A stretch of DNA of 27,912 bases from positions 1 through 27,912 of the forward strand of contig CAYOKT010000038.1 in assembly GCA_964404605.1 (NCBI GenBank), written 5' to 3'. Source of the stretch: CAYOKT01 sp964404605 (GTDB lineage Bacteria; Electryoneota; Electryoneia; Electryoneales; Electryoneaceae). Numbering within the stretch: position 1 is the stretch's first letter; the number at the start of each line of letters is the position of its first letter. Under the pieces are notes generated by a model. That model was not told the DNA's origin. It made no database searches and was given only the letters and a program-made list of their open reading frames with translations. A program made the position numbers and the translations under genes. Shown piece by piece: positions 13,501-23,273 of this stretch.

Positions 13501-16332
13501 TTACTCATGGCCCCGGAGGAACCCCCGCAGGTCGGCCAGCAGGCTGTCGTAATCGTGATACTCGAGGGGACCCACCGGCAGGGAGCGGAGGATCGTCTTG
13601 CCCCAGCGGCTGTGAATCAGTCGCGGGTCGCAGATCACCGCGACCCCGACATCCTCGGTGGTGCGGATCAGCCGCCCGATGCCCTGCCGCAGCCGGAGGG
13701 CGGCTTCCGGCAGCGTGTATTCCCGGAACGGATCGCCCCCCTCGCGGCGGATTTTCTCGCTGCGCGCTTCGACCAGCGGCTCCGTGGGCACCGCGAAGGG
13801 AACCCGGGCGATGATCGCCAGCTCCAGCGATTCGCCGGGGATGTCCACCCCTTCCCAGAAGCTGTCCACGCCGTAGAGGACGCTGCGCCGCTCCTCGCGG
13901 AAGCGCTGGAGCATGTCCGCGCGTCCCCCGCTGCGTCCCTGCGCGAGGGTGAGCCACCCCTCCCGTTCGAGCTGCGGCCCCGACAGGTCGTGCACGTTGC
14001 GGAGCATCCGCTGGCTGGTGAAGAGGATGAAGGTGCCGGCATCCAGCTCGGTCGGCAGCCGCTGCGCGAGCCGGGCGACCCGCCGGGTGAACTCCTTCTC
14101 GTCCCGCTTCGGATCGCCGAGGAAGTCGGCCACCGCGATGAAGAGCTGGCCGCGAAGGTCGAAGGGGGAATCGTAGATGCCCCCCGCGGCCTCCTCCTCG
14201 ATGCCGAGCCGGCTCTTCAGGTAGTCGAAACGGTTGTCCACGGTGAGCGTGGCGGAGGTGAGCACCAGGCTGTGCAGCCGCGGGTAGAGGGCCTGCTTGA
14301 GGACGCTTCCCACGTCCAGCGGAGCGCCGTAGAGGGTCACCGCCCCGCGGGAGGAGGAAGGCACCTCCACCCAGAAGACGGTGTTCTCCTCCCCGCCCCC
14401 GGTGAGACGGCCGAACGCCGCCGCGAGCCTGCCCGCCTCGATGCTCAGCCGCTGCAGCTCGTTGAAGATGTCATCCCCCTCCGCGGGGAGAGACCCCTCG
14501 TCCCCGGTCAGCTCCCGCGCCAGCTCATCGAGCAGGTCGTCGAGCTTCTTCAGGGCTTCACGGTGGGTTTCGACCAGGTCGGTGTAGTCGGCGAATTCCT
14601 CCTCGCCGCTGCGGTAGCGGATGCGCCGGGAGTACCCGTTCCGGTCCGCCTCGGAGCGCAGGGCGGCGTCCAGTTCGCGGAGGAAGGCGGTGCCGGTTTC
14701 GAGGGCCTTTTTCACCCCCAGGATCGCGTTCTCGAGGGGGTCGGCGTCCGCCCTGCCGCGTTCGAGCGGGGTCTTCAGGCGCGGGGCATGGGTTTGCAGC
14801 CGCACCAGCAGTCCGCGTTCGCTCGCCGGGTCGTAGAGGCGGGTGAGGGTGGTGCGCAGGGTCGGCAGGTTGTACTTGAAGCCGAGGCTCTCGGCGGCCA
14901 CCTTCTCCACGTGCTGCGCCTCGTCGAACACCAGCCGGTCGTAGTCTCCGAGGACACCGCCCCCGGCGGCGAGATCGCTGAAGAGCAGGGCGTGGTTCAG
15001 CAGGACGACGTGCGCCGCCTGGGCGCTGGAGCGGATGCGGTGGAGGAAGCAGCCCGGTGAGGCGCGGCAGACCCGCGCGGAGCAGAAGCCGGACTCGCTG
15101 GTGATCCGGTTCCACAGCCCGCCGCTGAAGACGGGCTTGAACGCGGGGGCCTCGCTGATGTCCCCGGTCCGGGTCCGCGCCATCCAGCGGACCAGCGGCA
15201 GCAGCGCCTCGCGGTCGGCGGCGTCGAGTTTCGAGGGGTCGGCGACCATCGCCTCGTACCGCCGCCGGCAGATATAGTTGTTCCTCCCTTTCAGGAGGAC
15301 GGCGCGCACTCCGCCGCCGAGGGCTTCGTTCAGCGTGGGCAGGTCCTTGCCGAAGAGCTGGTCCTGCAGGTGGCGTGTGTGGGTGGAGACCATCACCCGG
15401 CCGCCGCCGCTCCGGGCGGTGAGCAGCGCCGGCAGCAGGTAGGCGAAGCTCTTCCCGGTGCCCGTGCCCGCCTCCGCGAGCAGCGTGCCGCCGTCCGTAA
15501 GGGTTCGGAAGACATCCCGTGCCATCTCCACCTGGCCCTCGCGGCGGCGGTACCCCGGCAGCGCCCGGGCCAGCGGGCCCTCCTCCGCGAAGAACCCTTC
15601 GATCTCCTCCGGGTCCAGCTCCCGGTCGGCGACCTCGTCGTCCGCGCCGCCGTCCCACCGCCCGAGCCGGTTGTCCGGGAGGGGGAGGGCGGTGTCCGGC
15701 CCCGCTTCTCCGGGCCCGATCGCCGACAACCCCTCGATGATCGACCCGATGGGAAGCGCCGCTCCCCCGATGATCCGGTGCATCTCGTTCAGTTCGCCGA
15801 AGGGCGTCCGCCGCGCGCGGGCGAGCAGCTCGAGCAGCAGCTTCCCGGTCGCGACGGCGTCGTTCACCGCGCGGTGGTGTCCGGCCAGTTCCACTTCGAA
15901 GATGCGCGTCAGCGAGGCGAGGCTGAACGAGTCCAGCGTGGGGAAAAACGCCCGCGCGACGAGGCGGGTATCATGCAGCGGGCCGGGAGTCCAGGCGGGG
16001 CGTTCGGCCGCGGGGAGGCGGTCGATCTCGGCGAAGAGAAACCCATGGTCGAAGGAGACGTTGTGCCCGACGAGGGGGTCCGCGCCGAGAAACTCGAGGA
16101 AGCGGGGCAGGAGCTCTTCCACCGGCGGGGCGCCGTCCAGGTCGGAGTCGGTGATGCCGGTAAGGCGGACGATCTCGGGCGGGATGCGACCCTCGACGGC
16201 GACCAGTTCGCTGAACCGGTCGACCTCGCGCCCCCCCTCGAAACGCACCGCCCCGAACTCGAGAATCCGGTCGCGGGAGGCCTCCGTGCCTGTCGTCTCG
16301 AGATCGAAGGCGACATAGCGGTGGAGCCCGAT
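13501..16332 (-). CDS. dinG: DinG-family exonuclease/helicase with apparent ATC start
   Basis: This is a fusion of a DnaQ-type 3'-5' exonuclease and an XPD/DinG iron-sulfur helicase, as in Bacillus-type DinG. The exonuclease part (about 1-165) has RYVAFDLETTG (Asp10, Glu12), LVGHNVSFDHGFL and HHRAVNDAVATGKLL. The helicase part has Walker A AEAGTGTGKS (about 286-295). Cysteines follow in NNYICRRR, GFCSARVC and SPGCFLHR, consistent with an Fe-S cluster. Motif II is VFDEAQHVEK (usual DEAH). DSFWEGVDIPGESLELAI and RLRQGIGRLIRTTEDVGVAVICDPRL complete the core. The first ATG/GTG/TTG in frame (GTG, 16248) would cut off the catalytic DLETTG. The open frame extends further upstream with no standard start. 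ATC at 16330-16332, nine bases after GGGGGAG, gives GLHRYVAFDLETTG and 943 residues. It lies 34 bases after gcvPB. Role: DNA repair or structure processing, inferred from family. Confidence 0.9.
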   Translation of the reverse strand: MGLHRYVAFDLETTGTEASRDRILEFGAVRFEGGREVDRFSELVAVEGRIPPEIVRLTGITDSDLDGAPPVEELLPRFLEFLGADPLVGHNVSFDHGFLFAEIDRLPAAERPAWTPGPLHDTRLVARAFFPTLDSFSLASLTRIFEVELAGHHRAVNDAVATGKLLLELLARARRTPFGELNEMHRIIGGAALPIGSIIEGLSAIGPGEAGPDTALPLPDNRLGRWDGGADDEVADRELDPEEIEGFFAEEGPLARALPGYRRREGQVEMARDVFRTLTDGGTLLAEAGTGTGKSFAYLLPALLTARSGGGRVMVSTHTRHLQDQLFGKDLPTLNEALGGGVRAVLLKGRNNYICRRRYEAMVADPSKLDAADREALLPLVRWMARTRTGDISEAPAFKPVFSGGLWNRITSESGFCSARVCRASPGCFLHRIRSSAQAAHVVLLNHALLFSDLAAGGGVLGDYDRLVFDEAQHVEKVAAESLGFKYNLPTLRTTLTRLYDPASERGLLVRLQTHAPRLKTPLERGRADADPLENAILGVKKALETGTAFLRELDAALRSEADRNGYSRRIRYRSGEEEFADYTDLVETHREALKKLDDLLDELARELTGDEGSLPAEGDDIFNELQRLSIEAGRLAAAFGRLTGGGEENTVFWVEVPSSSRGAVTLYGAPLDVGSVLKQALYPRLHSLVLTSATLTVDNRFDYLKSRLGIEEEAAGGIYDSPFDLRGQLFIAVADFLGDPKRDEKEFTRRVARLAQRLPTELDAGTFILFTSQRMLRNVHDLSGPQLEREGWLTLAQGRSGGRADMLQRFREERRSVLYGVDSFWEGVDIPGESLELAIIARVPFAVPTEPLVEARSEKIRREGGDPFREYTLPEAALRLRQGIGRLIRTTEDVGVAVICDPRLIHSRWGKTILRSLPVGPLEYHDYDSLLADLRGFLRGHE

Positions 16333-16366
16333 GCGCGCCAGCTCCCCCGGCGTCAGGGGCGAGGGT

Positions 16367-17830
<1,464 letters not shown>

Positions 17831-18224
17831 CTGCGCGGTCCTGGTTCGAGGCTGCGCCGGGCGGAAGGCTGCGGCCGCCTCTTCGGTGACAATGGTATTC
17901 GAGTCTCGCACGGTCGATCCCGCGTCCGGTTCGCCTCCGCGGCCTGCACGATTCCGGGCTGAAGGGAACCCCACGAAGAAGACGCGGCTTCGAGGGGGAA
18001 GGTAATTCCTCCGCCGCGCCCGGCGCACGCCCCGGCCTCTCCCTCGGGGGCCGGTGTGAGCCGCGCGCCCGGATCGTGGCGGGCCGGGCGTCGCCGTTCG
18101 TAGTTTGCGGCGTGCCCCCGGGGGAGCGACCGGTACGGGCGGAGCGTGAAGGGCGGCCGGTGCGCCGGGATGATTCGGGGACGGCCCGGCGCCGCCCGGC
18201 GGTAACAGGGGAGGGACGACGGCG
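17831..18224. other. Divergent intergenic region between gcvPB and the deacetylase operon
   Basis: About 394 bases, very GC-rich, without a believable gene on either strand. It must contain the promoters of both divergent units, but no hexamer pair stands out. At its right end a strong Shine-Dalgarno (AGGGGAGGGA, about 18207-18216) precedes the mini-ORF at 18225. Confidence 0.5.
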
Positions 18225-18242
18225 ATGAGGCGGGTCCGTTGA
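18225..18242 (+). CDS. Five-codon mini-ORF overlapping the deacetylase start
   Basis: ATG AGG CGG GTC CGT TGA (peptide MRRVR) follows the best Shine-Dalgarno in the area, GGGGAGGG, at about nine bases. Its TGA overlaps the TTG start of the next gene as TTGA, the same geometry as coupled ATGA junctions. It may be a translated leader that feeds ribosomes to the TTG. Alternatively it is the true start of the deacetylase put out of frame by a one-base indel. Confidence 0.35.
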   Translation: MRRVR

Positions 18243-19288
18243 CGAAGAGGCATCCGGAGACCACCGGGAGTCGCAGGCCCGCCCGGCCCTGCTTCCTGGT
18301 CACCATCGACACCGAGGGTGATAACTTCTGGTCGCGCCCGAGGGAGGTGACGACGCGGAACACCGCCTTCCTGCCCCGTTTCCAGGCTCTCTGCGAGCGG
18401 TACGGGTTCAAGCCGACGTGGCTCACGGACTGGGAGATGGCGCACGACCCGGCGTTCGTCGAGTTCGCCCGCGATGCCGTCCGGCGCGGGATGGCGGAGG
18501 TCGGGATGCACCTGCATGCCTGGAACACGCCCCCGGACCATCCGTTGACCTCCGATGACTTCACCCACATGCCCTACCTGGTCGAGTACCCGCGCGAGGT
18601 GATGCTGAAGAAGATCGCGCGGATGACCCAGGCGCTGGCCCTCGCCTTCAGCAGCCAGCCGGTGAGCCACCGCGCCGGGCGGTGGGCGTTCAACAGGATC
18701 TACGCCCGGATGCTGGTCGAGTTCGGCTACAAGGTGGACTGCTCGGTGACCCCGCATATCTCCTGGCGCGGCGACCTGGGGGTTCCCCACGGCCGGGGGG
18801 GGAGCGATTACCGGGATTTTCCGGAGAGCGCCTATTACCTGGACCTCGGCGACATCCGGCGTCCCGGCGACAGCCCCCTGCTCGAGGTGCCGATGACGGT
18901 CATGGTGAGGGCGGGATGGCTGCGCGACATCACCCCGGAGTCCCTGGCCCGCACCTGGCCGGTGCGAAAGGCGCTCAACCGCCTCGCGCCGAGGTGGTGG
19001 CTGCGCCCGGACGGGCGCAACCTGCCGGCCCTCGTCTCCCTGCTGTACCACGCCCTGCGCGAGGGCCGGGACTACGTGATGTTCATGCTCCACTCCTCCG
19101 AGCTGATGCCCGGCGGCAGCCCCACCTTCCCCGACGTGGAGAGCATCGAGCGCCTGTACAGGCAGTTGGATGCCCTGTTCTCCCTGGCGTCCGGGAACTT
19201 CGTCGGGGTGACCCTCAGAGAGTACCATGACCGGTTCGCCGCCCGGCGCAGGGAGGCGGCGGCGTCCGCCGGAGGGGAAGCGCCATGA
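18239..19288 (+). CDS. NodB-like polysaccharide deacetylase family protein
   Basis: A 349-residue protein of the glycoside-hydrolase/deacetylase (NodB-like) fold. The N-terminal strand CFLVTIDTEGDNFW places Asp24 and Glu26 in the position of the first catalytic motif. EVGMHLHAWNTPP (His91, His93) matches the metal-binding second motif, SHRAGRWAF (about 143-151) the third, and FMLHSSELMPGGSPTF the final His motif. Known relatives remove N-acetyl groups from cell-surface glycans. No signal peptide or membrane segment is visible, suggesting a cytosolic substrate such as a precursor. The start is the only ATG/GTG/TTG after an in-frame TAA at 18203, a TTG at 18239. Its stop overlaps the next gene as ATGA. 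That gene encodes an ATP-grasp/phosphatase fusion, so the pair probably acts on one surface-polymer pathway, which is inference. Confidence 0.8.
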   Translation: MTKRHPETTGSRRPARPCFLVTIDTEGDNFWSRPREVTTRNTAFLPRFQALCERYGFKPTWLTDWEMAHDPAFVEFARDAVRRGMAEVGMHLHAWNTPPDHPLTSDDFTHMPYLVEYPREVMLKKIARMTQALALAFSSQPVSHRAGRWAFNRIYARMLVEFGYKVDCSVTPHISWRGDLGVPHGRGGSDYRDFPESAYYLDLGDIRRPGDSPLLEVPMTVMVRAGWLRDITPESLARTWPVRKALNRLAPRWWLRPDGRNLPALVSLLYHALREGRDYVMFMLHSSELMPGGSPTFPDVESIERLYRQLDALFSLASGNFVGVTLREYHDRFAARRREAAASAGGEAP

Positions 19289-20982
19289 GAGGCAAGGTGC
19301 TGGTTCTCGGCGCGGACACCCGGAGTTTCCTCACCGTCGTCCGCTCCCTCGGCCGCGCCGGGCTCGAGGTGCATGCCGGCTGGTGCCCGCCCGGCTCCCC
19401 CGAGCTGCGCAGCCGGTACATCTCCCGCGTCCTCGACCTTCCGCCCTACCGGAGGGGCGAGGACGCCTGGCGCGAGGCGCTGGCGGCGAGAATGGACCGC
19501 GAGGGGTACGACCTCGTCATCCCGACGAACGATCTCTCCCTGCTCCCGCTGCAAAAGCACCGTGACGCGCTGGAGCCGCACGGCCGCCTCTACCTCCTCG
19601 ACGGCGAGGCGTTCCGCATCGCCAACGACAAGCACGCCGCGGGGGAGCTGGCCCGCAAGCTGGGGATTCCCCTGCCGGAGGAGATGCCGGTGGGGAGCGT
19701 GGAGGAGGCCGAGCGGGCGCTGGAGGCCTTCGGCCTGCCGCTGGTCCTCAAGCCGGTCAGCTCCTTCACCCTCGACCGGCTGGACCGGAAGCGGCACGTG
19801 GTCAAGGTGTTCCGGGCGGAAGAGCTCCCGGGGGCGGTGCGCGGCCTGCTGGCCGGGGGGCCGGTGGTCGCGCAGAAGCATGTGAACGGCGTCGGCTACG
19901 GCATCGAAATCCTGGCGGACAAGGGCGGGATCCTCGCCGCCTTCCAGCACCGGCGCGTCCACGAGCCCCTGCACGGCGGCGGGAGTTCCTACCGGGTCAG
20001 CGAACCCCTCGACCCGGAGTTCCTCGAGGCGACGAGCAGGCTGCTCGAGGCCGTCGGGTACAGCGGCGTCGCGATGGTCGAGTACAAGCGGGACCGCCGC
20101 AGCGGCGAGTGGATCTTCGTCGAGATCAACGGCCGCTTCTGGGGGTCGCTCCCCCTCGCCGTGGCGGCCGGTGTGGATTTCCCCTTCTACCTCTACCAGT
20201 ACCTCGTCGAGGGGCGGCGGGACTTCCCCCGCGGTTACCGGGTCGGCCTCTACGGCCGGAACCTGCTGATGGACCTGCGCTGGAGCTGGCAGAACCTGAA
20301 GGCGGACCGCGGCGACCCCGCCCTCCAGACGGTGCCCCTCGGCCGGGTCGCCCTCGAGTGGTTCAACCCACTGCTCGGGCGGGAGGTGAGCGACACCTTC
20401 GTGCGAGACGACCCGGCGCCGGGCTTCGCCGAGCTGAGGGAACTCGGAAGGTTCATCGCGGAAGGGGTCCGGGTGGTCGGGGGCAGGCTCCTGCTGCGCT
20501 CCCCCCTGCGCCGCCTGCTGGAGGAGCGGGCGCGGAAAAAGCTGCTCCGCGCGCGGAACATCCTCTTCGTCTGCAAGGGAAACATCATCCGCAGCCCCTT
20601 CGCGGAGGCGTGGCTGCGCGCCAGCGGGACGCCGGTGAGTGTCCGCTCGTCCGGGTATTACCCCGTGGCGAATCGCCCCTCGCCGCCGGAGGCGGTCCGG
20701 GCGGCCGCCGAGTTGAAGGTGGACCTGGGCGCGCATCGGTCGCGCCTTCTCGTGCCGGAGGACGTGGCGCGCGCGGATGTGGTCGCGGTGTTCGACCGGG
20801 AGAACGCCCGGGTCGTTCTCGAACGCTTCCCCTGGGCGCGGCGCAAGCTGGTGCGCCTCGGGCTGCTCGCCGGCAGAGCGGACGGTGAGATCGCCGACCC
20901 CTTCGGCGGTTCGCCGGAGGACTACCGGGAGAGCTATCGCCTGATCCGCCGCTCGCTGGGGGGGCTGACTTCGCGCTGGTGA
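19285..20982 (+). CDS. ATP-grasp ligase fused to low-molecular-weight protein-tyrosine phosphatase
   Basis: A 565-residue two-domain protein. Residues about 1-320 form an ATP-grasp ligase of the carboxylate-amine ligase type: an N-terminal Rossmann-like start (GKVLVLGADTRSFLTVVRSLGRAG), DLVIPTNDLSLLPL, ANDKHAAGELARKLGIPLP, LPLVLKPVSSF (Lys156, ATP contact) and WIFVEINGRFWGSLPLAVAAGVDFP (Glu280 and Asn282, Mg2+ site). A linker (about 320-422) ends in an Arg/Leu-rich helix. Residues about 424-565 are a low-molecular-weight phosphotyrosine phosphatase: NILFVCKGNIIRSPFAEAWL contains the CX5R P-loop (Cys430, Arg436), and IADPFGGSPEDYRESY supplies the catalytic Asp538-Pro. The usual second P-loop cysteine is Ile. 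Overlap with the deacetylase gene (ATGA) indicates cotranslation. No tyrosine kinase lies nearby. The ligase substrate and the phosphatase target are unknown. A cell-surface glycan role is inferred from the neighbour. Confidence 0.9.
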   Translation: MRGKVLVLGADTRSFLTVVRSLGRAGLEVHAGWCPPGSPELRSRYISRVLDLPPYRRGEDAWREALAARMDREGYDLVIPTNDLSLLPLQKHRDALEPHGRLYLLDGEAFRIANDKHAAGELARKLGIPLPEEMPVGSVEEAERALEAFGLPLVLKPVSSFTLDRLDRKRHVVKVFRAEELPGAVRGLLAGGPVVAQKHVNGVGYGIEILADKGGILAAFQHRRVHEPLHGGGSSYRVSEPLDPEFLEATSRLLEAVGYSGVAMVEYKRDRRSGEWIFVEINGRFWGSLPLAVAAGVDFPFYLYQYLVEGRRDFPRGYRVGLYGRNLLMDLRWSWQNLKADRGDPALQTVPLGRVALEWFNPLLGREVSDTFVRDDPAPGFAELRELGRFIAEGVRVVGGRLLLRSPLRRLLEERARKKLLRARNILFVCKGNIIRSPFAEAWLRASGTPVSVRSSGYYPVANRPSPPEAVRAAAELKVDLGAHRSRLLVPEDVARADVVAVFDRENARVVLERFPWARRKLVRLGLLAGRADGEIADPFGGSPEDYRESYRLIRRSLGGLTSRW

Positions 20983-21070
20983 CCGCCGCAGGTCCTCTTG
21001 CCCCCGGTTGGCCGGAGCCGGCGGTGCATCGGGGCGGCCGGTCTCCCGCGGGCGGGAGTGAGAGCGGCGG

Positions 21071-21099
21071 TTGACTCTACTCGGGGCCCCCTCTATATT
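21071..21099 (+). promoter_or_regulatory. Near-consensus sigma70 promoter for secDF
   Basis: TTGACT (21071-21076), a 17-base spacer, then TATATT (21094-21099): five of six matches at each box with ideal spacing. Transcription should begin near 21106, giving a leader of about 110 bases before secD. The site is about 90 bases past the end of the ATP-grasp fusion gene, so secDF is an independent unit. Confidence 0.8.
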
Positions 21100-21116
21100 C
21101 CAAGGTTCAATCTGAA

Positions 21117-21138
21117 TCGGGGCCGTGCGCGGCCCCGA
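21117..21138 (+). promoter_or_regulatory. Stable hairpin in the secD leader
   Basis: The nine-base arms TCGGGGCCG and CGGCCCCGA enclose a TGCG loop, about 11 bases after the predicted transcript start. No T-tract follows, so it is not a terminator. A near-5' hairpin like this could stabilise the message or be a protein-binding site; neither can be read from the sequence. Confidence 0.5.
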
Positions 21139-21214
21139 ACGACTGTTGGGAAGTACGGTACCGGCGCCGCCCGCTCCCGCGGCGGCTTCACGTTTGCACG
21201 AAGGCACCTTCACG

Positions 21215-23272
21215 ATGCAACGGTCCCACATGGTCCGGGCGATCCTGATTTTCGCCCTGGTTATTACTGCGGTGGTCTACCTCTTTCCGACCCTGCACGC
21301 CTACCGGTTGAACCGGCAGCTCAATGCCCGGCTCGCCGAGATCAGCGCGGCCAGCGGCGTGCCGCTGAATGTCCTGCGCGATGAGATCTTCCGCTTCGAT
21401 GTCGACATCGCCGACCGCATCCGTCAGGCGGAAAACGTGGACGACTCCACGAAGGCGGCGCTCATCGAGCGGATCGAGAACCTGCGCAGCGAGTTCTACG
21501 ACAAGCTGGTCAAGGCCCAATCCGGCGAGATCAAGCTGGGGCTCGATCTCCAGGGCGGCATGTACCTCGTGCTCGAGGTGAACCTCGTCGACCTGATGGA
21601 TCGCCTGGCGAAGAATCGCGACGCCACCTTCAACGAAATCTCCCGGGAGGTGCACGCGGAGCTGGAGAAGGACCCGACGGCGGACTTTCAGCAGGTCGTG
21701 CTGGAGGCCTTCTCGAAGCGGCAGGTGCCGATGGCCCGCTACTTCGGCGACCCGAGGCAGTCGGACAGGGAGATCGTCCGCATGCTCCGCAAGCAGGCGG
21801 AGGACGCGGTCGACCTGACGCTGACCAAGCTGCGGAACCGCATCGACGAGTTCGGGGTCAGCGAACCTTCGATCACCAAGCAGGGGAACCGGCGGATCGT
21901 CATCGAGCTGCCCGGTGTCCAGGACCCGCGGCGGGCGAGGAACCTCATCGGGCGCACCGCGCTGCTCGAGTTCAAGCTGGTCGCCGACCCGGAGATCACG
22001 GCGCAGGTGATCAAGGATGTGGATGCCTACCTCGCCGCGGAGCAGAAGGCGGGGCAGGGTGAGGAGGCGGCGGCCGCCGTGGAAGCCGCGCAGGATACGG
22101 CGACCGCCGAGGAGGATACCACCGGTGCGGCCCTGCGCTCCCTGCTCGGCGGCGAGGAGGAGCTGCCCGGCGAGGCGCCCGAGGACACCTCCCTGCGCGC
22201 CCTGCAGCGCGAGCACCCCTTCGCCAGCCGGCTGAACCTGTATCAGCGCCAGATCATGGTCCTCGACAAGGACCGGCCGATGGTCGAGCGCTTTCTTTCA
22301 CGGCAGGATGTGCAAAACATCATTCCGCCGGAGTACGAGTTCCTCTGGAGCAACAAGCCGAGTGACAGCGGGAACGGCCAGTCCTTCTGGTACCTGTACC
22401 TCGTGCGAAAGCGCGCGGAGTTGACCGGCGCCGCCCTGAAGGACGCCCAGGTCACCATCGGCACCGGGTACAGCGATCCGAGCCAGGCCGGCGCGCCGAT
22501 TGTCAACCTGACGATGAAACGTGAAGGGGCGCGCCGTTTCGCCCGTGTCACCGAGAACAACGTCGGGGAGTATCTCGCCATCGTGCTGGACGGCAAGGTG
22601 CACATGGCGCCGGTCATCCGGGTGAAGATCCCGGACGGCCGGGCGATCATCGAGGGGTCCGAATCGATGGAGGAGGCCTCCGACCTCGCCGTGGTCCTGC
22701 GGGCCGGGGCACTCCCCGCGCCGGTGGAGATCATCGAGGAGCGGACGGTCGGACCGAGCCTCGGCTCCGATTCCGTCCATGCGGGCACCTTCAGCGCCCT
22801 TCTCGGCTTCGCCGGGGTGATCCTCTTCATGCTGTTCTATTACCGGGGCGCGGGGTTTGTCGCCGACATCGTCCTCATGCTGAACATTCTCTTCGTGATG
22901 GCCGTCCTCGCCGGGTTCGGCTTTACCCTGACCCTGCCGGGGATCGCGGGGATCATCCTCACCATCGGCATGGCGGTGGATGCCAACGTGCTCATCTACG
23001 AGCGCATCCGCGAGGAGTTGAACGCCGGCAAGACGGTGTGGAACGCGATCAAGAACGGTTACGGCCGGGCGTTCGTCACGATCATGGACGCGAATATCAC
23101 GACGCTGATCGCGGGCATCGTTCTCTACCAGTTCGGCACGGGACCGATCCGGGGATTCGCCCTGACGCTGATGATCGGGATCATCTCCTCCATGTTCACG
23201 GCGCTTGTCGTTTCGCGAGCCATCTTCGATTGGATCACCACCCGTTGGTCGGTGAAAAAACTGAGCATCTGA
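21215..23272 (+). CDS. secD: Protein translocase subunit SecD
   Basis: A 685-residue inner-membrane RND-type subunit that uses the proton gradient to help complete SecYEG-mediated export. TM1 is at about 6-27 (MVRAILIFALVITAVVYLF). A charged helical insertion of about 70 residues then precedes the LGLDLQGGMYLVLEV motif (108-122). The P1 region contains RNRIDEFGVSEPSI (207-220). An acidic Ala/Glu-rich linker (about 276-327) is followed by the P1-head/P4-like part. Five hydrophobic segments follow from about 525, with GMAVDANVLIYERIREEL (585-602) and the GYGRAFVTIMDANITTLIAG motif. I chose the ATG at 21215 over the GTG at 21125 because it begins at the membrane anchor and AAGG lies ten bases upstream. 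The long N-terminal and acidic insertions resemble SecD of FCB-type bacteria. secF follows after one base. Confidence 0.96.
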   Translation: MQRSHMVRAILIFALVITAVVYLFPTLHAYRLNRQLNARLAEISAASGVPLNVLRDEIFRFDVDIADRIRQAENVDDSTKAALIERIENLRSEFYDKLVKAQSGEIKLGLDLQGGMYLVLEVNLVDLMDRLAKNRDATFNEISREVHAELEKDPTADFQQVVLEAFSKRQVPMARYFGDPRQSDREIVRMLRKQAEDAVDLTLTKLRNRIDEFGVSEPSITKQGNRRIVIELPGVQDPRRARNLIGRTALLEFKLVADPEITAQVIKDVDAYLAAEQKAGQGEEAAAAVEAAQDTATAEEDTTGAALRSLLGGEEELPGEAPEDTSLRALQREHPFASRLNLYQRQIMVLDKDRPMVERFLSRQDVQNIIPPEYEFLWSNKPSDSGNGQSFWYLYLVRKRAELTGAALKDAQVTIGTGYSDPSQAGAPIVNLTMKREGARRFARVTENNVGEYLAIVLDGKVHMAPVIRVKIPDGRAIIEGSESMEEASDLAVVLRAGALPAPVEIIEERTVGPSLGSDSVHAGTFSALLGFAGVILFMLFYYRGAGFVADIVLMLNILFVMAVLAGFGFTLTLPGIAGIILTIGMAVDANVLIYERIREELNAGKTVWNAIKNGYGRAFVTIMDANITTLIAGIVLYQFGTGPIRGFALTLMIGIISSMFTALVVSRAIFDWITTRWSVKKLSI

Positions 23273-23273
23273 C

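Noticed and set aside
12991..13814. Open frames on the + strand crossing the N run
   Set aside because: They are built from repeat DNA and placeholder N codons, and their ends are antisense to dinG.
17831..17950. Glycine riboswitch in front of gcvPB
   Set aside because: I looked for paired conserved aptamer-like hairpins on the minus strand and saw none; the leader is short and featureless.
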